Below are positions 61,772-64,000 of a DNA stretch of 64,000 nucleotides, piece after piece. The notes below the pieces were generated by a model, which made no database searches, had not been told where the DNA came from, and worked only from the letters and a program-made list of their open reading frames with translations. Both the position numbers and the translations under genes were made by a program. Every line of letters begins with the position of its first letter. The first letter of the stretch is position 1. This DNA is from Phyllobacterium chamaecytisi (GTDB taxonomy: Bacteria; Pseudomonadota; Alphaproteobacteria; Rhizobiales; Rhizobiaceae). The stretch is taken from assembly GCF_020164455.1 (NCBI RefSeq), contig NZ_JAIQWW010000008.1, forward strand, positions 223,747-287,746. Direction: 5' to 3'.

Positions 61772-62695
61772 ATGACCACAGATCGCAACCGCCAGACACC
61801 GACCGATATCTACGAGCGCGTCACCAGCCAGATTATCGCCGCCATCGAGGCCGGCGCCGGCGAGTACCAAATGCCCTGGCATCACGACGGATCGGCCATC
61901 GCCATGCCCGTCAACGTCGCCTCAAGCAAGGCTTATCGCGGCGTCAACATCCTCTCGCTCTGGGCCGCGGCGCACGCTGCAGGCTATCCTGCCGGCATCT
62001 GGGGCACCTACCGCCAATGGCAGGCGCTCGGCGCCAAGGTTCGCAAGGGCGAACGCGGCCATCTGGTCGTGTTCTGGAAGACTACCGACCGGCGTGCCGA
62101 GGCGGACTCCCAACACGACGACGATCGTGACGAGCCCGCCCGGCGCCTGTTCGCCCGCGGCTACACCGTCTTCAATTGTACTCAAGTCGACGGCTACGCG
62201 CCGCCATCGATTCCGGCACTGCCCGCGGCCGAGCGGATCGAGCGGGCCGAACGCTTCTGCGCGGCGCTGGGCATTCACATCCGCCACGGCGGATCGCGGG
62301 CCTACTACCGCCCGTCTACCGACCATGTGCAGATGCCGGAGTTTGCTTGCTTCCGCGACGCGGTCGCCTACTACGCCGTGTTGCTCCACGAATGCGGCCA
62401 CGCTTCCGGCGCCAAGCATCGCCTCGACCGCGATTTATCCGGACGGTTCGGTTCGTCCGCCTACGCCATGGAGGAATGCGTTGCTGAGCTTATAAGCGCG
62501 ATGATCTGCGCCGATCTCAACCTCAGCGTCGAGCCGCGTCCCGATCATGCGCGCTACATCGCCTCCTGGCTCGAGGTGCTGCGTTCCGACTCGCGCGCCA
62601 TTTTCACCGCCGCGAGCAAGGCGCAGCAGACCGCCGATTGGATGCACGCGCAGCAGTCCGGCGCTCGCCAGCACGGGGTCCGGGGCGCTGCTTAG
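61772..62695 (+). CDS. ArdC-family antirestriction/ssDNA-binding protein
   Basis: About 307 residues: an N-terminal DUF1738 ssDNA-binding domain (TPTDIYERVTSQIIAAIEAGAGEYQMPWHHDG, ASSKAYRGVNILSLWAAA, WGTYRQWQALGAKVRKGERGHLVVFWK) and a C-terminal zincin-like metalloprotease fold with the HECGHASG zinc motif and the second ligand segment AMEECVAELISAMIC. The start is ATG 61772 with AAGGAGG upstream. ArdC proteins protect incoming plasmid DNA from restriction. Confidence 0.9.
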   Translation: MTTDRNRQTPTDIYERVTSQIIAAIEAGAGEYQMPWHHDGSAIAMPVNVASSKAYRGVNILSLWAAAHAAGYPAGIWGTYRQWQALGAKVRKGERGHLVVFWKTTDRRAEADSQHDDDRDEPARRLFARGYTVFNCTQVDGYAPPSIPALPAAERIERAERFCAALGIHIRHGGSRAYYRPSTDHVQMPEFACFRDAVAYYAVLLHECGHASGAKHRLDRDLSGRFGSSAYAMEECVAELISAMICADLNLSVEPRPDHARYIASWLEVLRSDSRAIFTAASKAQQTADWMHAQQSGARQHGVRGAA

Positions 62696-62872
62696 GCGCC
62701 CCTCAAACTGGATCGGTAGGGTTGCCGCAAGGCTCTCCCAATACCCTTCGAATCGGTCTCAAGCCCCCATACCGATCGGAGTTCACGGATCTTCAGGCAA
62801 ATACCGCCGCAAAATCCGTCGGAGACAGCTTGACTGTTCAGATAATGCGCCGAGCTTGGAAGCTGCTTCCTA

Positions 62873-63073
62873 TGCGCCGATCTGGGGATCACCCCGGAGC
62901 TGGAGCCACGGCCGGACGATGCCTCTTACCTTGCCTCGTGGCTGAAGGTCCTATTCGACGACAAGCGGGCCATCTTTCAGGCCGGGGCGCATGCCCAGCG
63001 TACGGTCAGCTTCCTGCACGGTCTCCAGCCCATCCAGGCCGACACCAGAGAACGGTTGCGTAGGAGACGTTAA
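62873..63073 (+). pseudogene. Second ArdC-like gene, C-terminal fragment
   Basis: The frame CADLGITPELEPRPDDASYLASWLKVLFDDKRAIFQAGAHAQRTVSFLHGL parallels the end of the ArdC gene just upstream (CADLNLSVEPRPDHARYIASWLEVLRSDSRAIFTAASKAQQTADWMH). It starts abruptly without a ribosome site, and stops at TAA 63071. This is the tail of a diverged second copy. Confidence 0.75.
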
Positions 63074-63246
63074 GGTCGGTCGTTGTCACCCGCAACGGCC
63101 GACGGCTCGTTGGGTTCTCTCTCCGCGAGGGCGTGCTCATCGGGCGTGAGGTTCAGCTTCCCCCAGATGGATGGTTTCCGGTCGGTCGGTTTAGACTTTC
63201 GGGACTGCTTGATTTCAACGATAAACGGCTTTGTCTGCTGACGCAT
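63070..63246 (-). CDS. Small conserved plasmid protein
   Basis: A 58-residue basic protein: MRQQTKPFIVEIKQSRKSKP, TDRKPSIWGKLNLTPDEHA. GGAGG precedes the ATG by 4-5 bases. Similar short proteins with TKPF.VE.K.SRK..P and KPSIWG are common beside plasmid genes in Rhizobiales, but no function is known. It is convergent with the ArdC fragment. Confidence 0.65.
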   Translation of the reverse strand: MRQQTKPFIVEIKQSRKSKPTDRKPSIWGKLNLTPDEHALAEREPNEPSAVAGDNDRP

Positions 63247-63518
63247 AAATCCTCCAGGTAACGAATCGCAGCCCGACGATACCGAGTTGATGATTGAAGG
63301 CAACTGCCCGGCCGGCCGAGTTTGTCGCGTCCTAAATCGAAGCCGTGACTTAGAGACAGGCGAGCGGGTCGCCGCTGGGCCGTGTCGGGGCGACGAAGTC
63401 TGCTGGCGAGCCACCATTATCGTGTCCCGTCCCCCGGTATCGCTGACCAGCCCTTCTGCGGGCTCGATGAGGCATGTCTGATCGGAGAGCGGCTTCACCT
63501 CGATCGTCCTCCCGCAAC

Positions 63519-63590
63519 GGCCGAGTGCAACTTTCTTCCCCTGTCGGCTGCGCCGCCATTCCTCGCGAAACAAGAAAGTTGCACTCGGCC
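63519..63590. repeat. Perfect 19-bp inverted repeat
   Basis: GGCCGAGTGCAACTTTCTT (63519-63537) and its exact complement (63572-63590) flank a 34-base loop. A hairpin this size may be an operator, a strong secondary structure, or a recombination site. It lies about 110 bases upstream of a DUF736 start. Confidence 0.75.
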
Positions 63591-63701
63591 GCCCTCCATT
63601 TCATTGCGGCCTTTCAGGTGCGGTCCGATCGTCACCGATCCTTGCGACAGCCATCGAGGCCGCGAAGGGCGCGGCCCGAAACAAACGAAAGGCACATGAC
63701 A

Positions 63702-63860
63702 ATGGCAACCATCGGCACCTTTACCTCCACCGAAAACGGCTTCACCGGTTCGATCCGCACCCTCGCGCTCAACGTCAAGGCTCGCATCGCCCGCATCGAC
63801 AACCCATCCGACAAAGGACCGCACTTTCGCATCTACGCGGGTAACGTCGATTATGCATAG
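63702..63860 (+). CDS. DUF736-family protein, truncated
   Basis: [50 protein letters not shown] is the start of a DUF736 protein, which normally continues for about 100 residues. The reading stops at 63860 in what should be the middle of the domain, right where an inverted-repeat boundary begins (63851). The gene was probably cut by an insertion or recombination event. Confidence 0.75.
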   Translation: MATIGTFTSTENGFTGSIRTLALNVKARIARIDNPSDKGPHFRIYAGNVDYA

Positions 63861-63933
63861 TCCGTTGTTATGCGGAGCGAGCGATGTAAGTGCTTGTGCT
63901 TTCTGGGTTTTGGCTGCGGATTGCCCCGCATAA
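63851..63933. repeat. Inverted-repeat boundary in the DUF736 gene
   Basis: TTATGCGG (63868-63875) and CCGCATAA (63926-63933) are inverted repeats, with another TTATGC at 63851 right where the DUF736 reading frame breaks. This looks like the end of a tyrosine-recombinase-type element or a recombination scar, with the interior removed. Confidence 0.5.
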
Positions 63934-63951
63934 TTCCGAGGGGAAAGTGTA

Positions 63952-63978
63952 GCGGCGGCCCTGTTTTGGAGCCGCCGC
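63952..63978 (-). terminator. Hairpin repeat, copy 2
   Basis: GCGGCGGC (63952-63959) and GCCGCCGC (63971-63978) reproduce the stem at 49768-49793, and the surrounding 50 bases match the first copy closely. It lies 12 bases after the stop of the DUF736 gene that enters from the window end. Confidence 0.65.
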
Positions 63979-63990
63979 GAGCTTGTCCGG

Positions 63991-64000
63991 TCAGCGGGAC
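63991..64000 (-). CDS. DUF736-family gene, 3' end only (partial)
   Basis: The last ten bases, on the minus strand, read (G)TCCCGCTGA, the W-S-R-stop end typical of DUF736 proteins and equal to the reconstructed end of the pseudogene at 49806. Only the final codons are in the window. Confidence 0.45.

Noticed and set aside
1..64000. CRISPR arrays, rRNA and tRNA genes
   Set aside because: No regularly spaced repeats and no rRNA- or tRNA-like sequence was noticed while reading; a tRNAscan or CRISPR search would be needed to exclude them fully.

Overview
The window looks like accessory DNA, probably a plasmid or chromid, from an alphaproteobacterium of the order Hyphomicrobiales (Rhizobium/Agrobacterium/Ochrobactrum type). 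The signs are a GntR-type biotin regulator with BioR boxes, relatives of the rhizobial rhizopine-demethylation proteins MocD/MocE/MocF, many ABC importers, FCD-type GntR regulators, and DUF736/ArdC plasmid genes with several toxin-antitoxin pairs. No replication genes, rRNA or tRNA genes were seen. All assignments come from reading the sequence; no database search was run.

Region 1 (1-23142) starts with the end of a PhzF-like gene. It continues with a family-5 binding protein, two LLM-class flavin monooxygenases, a polar amino acid ABC importer, a GntR regulator and an oligopeptide-type importer (DppBCDF-like). It then reaches a biosynthetic block: an A-Ox-T-TE synthetase of the indigoidine synthetase type with a PptA-like tautomerase at its C-terminus, an EamA exporter, a cysteine-synthase-like enzyme, a cupin, a Ni/Co permease, a phosphopantetheinyl transferase and a serine acetyltransferase. 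A near-palindrome related to ATTGTTANCAAT lies upstream of four transcription units here (446, 5172, 9658, 13524). This suggests one regulon that joins uptake, flavin-dependent oxidation and the pathway.

Region 2 (23430-24600) is a PIN toxin/antitoxin pair with a perfect inverted-repeat operator candidate. Region 3 (24899-39322) is a catabolic island for a sugar, sugar acid or amino sugar: MalEFGK-like importer, two Gfo/Idh/MocA dehydrogenases, SMP-30 lactonase, amidohydrolase, IlvD/EDD dehydratase, HpcH/HpaI aldolase, and a hydroxylysine-kinase-like kinase with a class III PLP enzyme (possible phospho-lyase). Three copies of a 16-bp site, AATATATTGGTATATT, sit in its two divergent promoters.

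Region 4 (39670-41620) holds gene and IS30 remnants plus XRE and AraC regulators. Region 5 (41895-48920) is a probable demethylation operon: ribokinase, a PanB-like protein that appears to lack PanB metal ligands, MocD-like oxygenase, Rieske ferredoxin, ferredoxin reductase, PurU and FolD. I infer O- or N-methyl removal coupled to tetrahydrofolate-linked C1 disposal.

Region 6 (49445-56286) has decayed plasmid genes, hipBA, an FkbM methyltransferase, a GGDEF-EAL protein and a small exported protein. Region 7 (56479-59923) is a decaying biotin operon: intact bioA and bioD, 5' remnants of bioZ and bioB, and bioR with three BioR boxes. Region 8 (60120-64000) is plasmid housekeeping: vapBC, ArdC and an ArdC fragment, a truncated DUF736 gene beside a possible recombinase-element end, and the 3' tip of another DUF736 gene.
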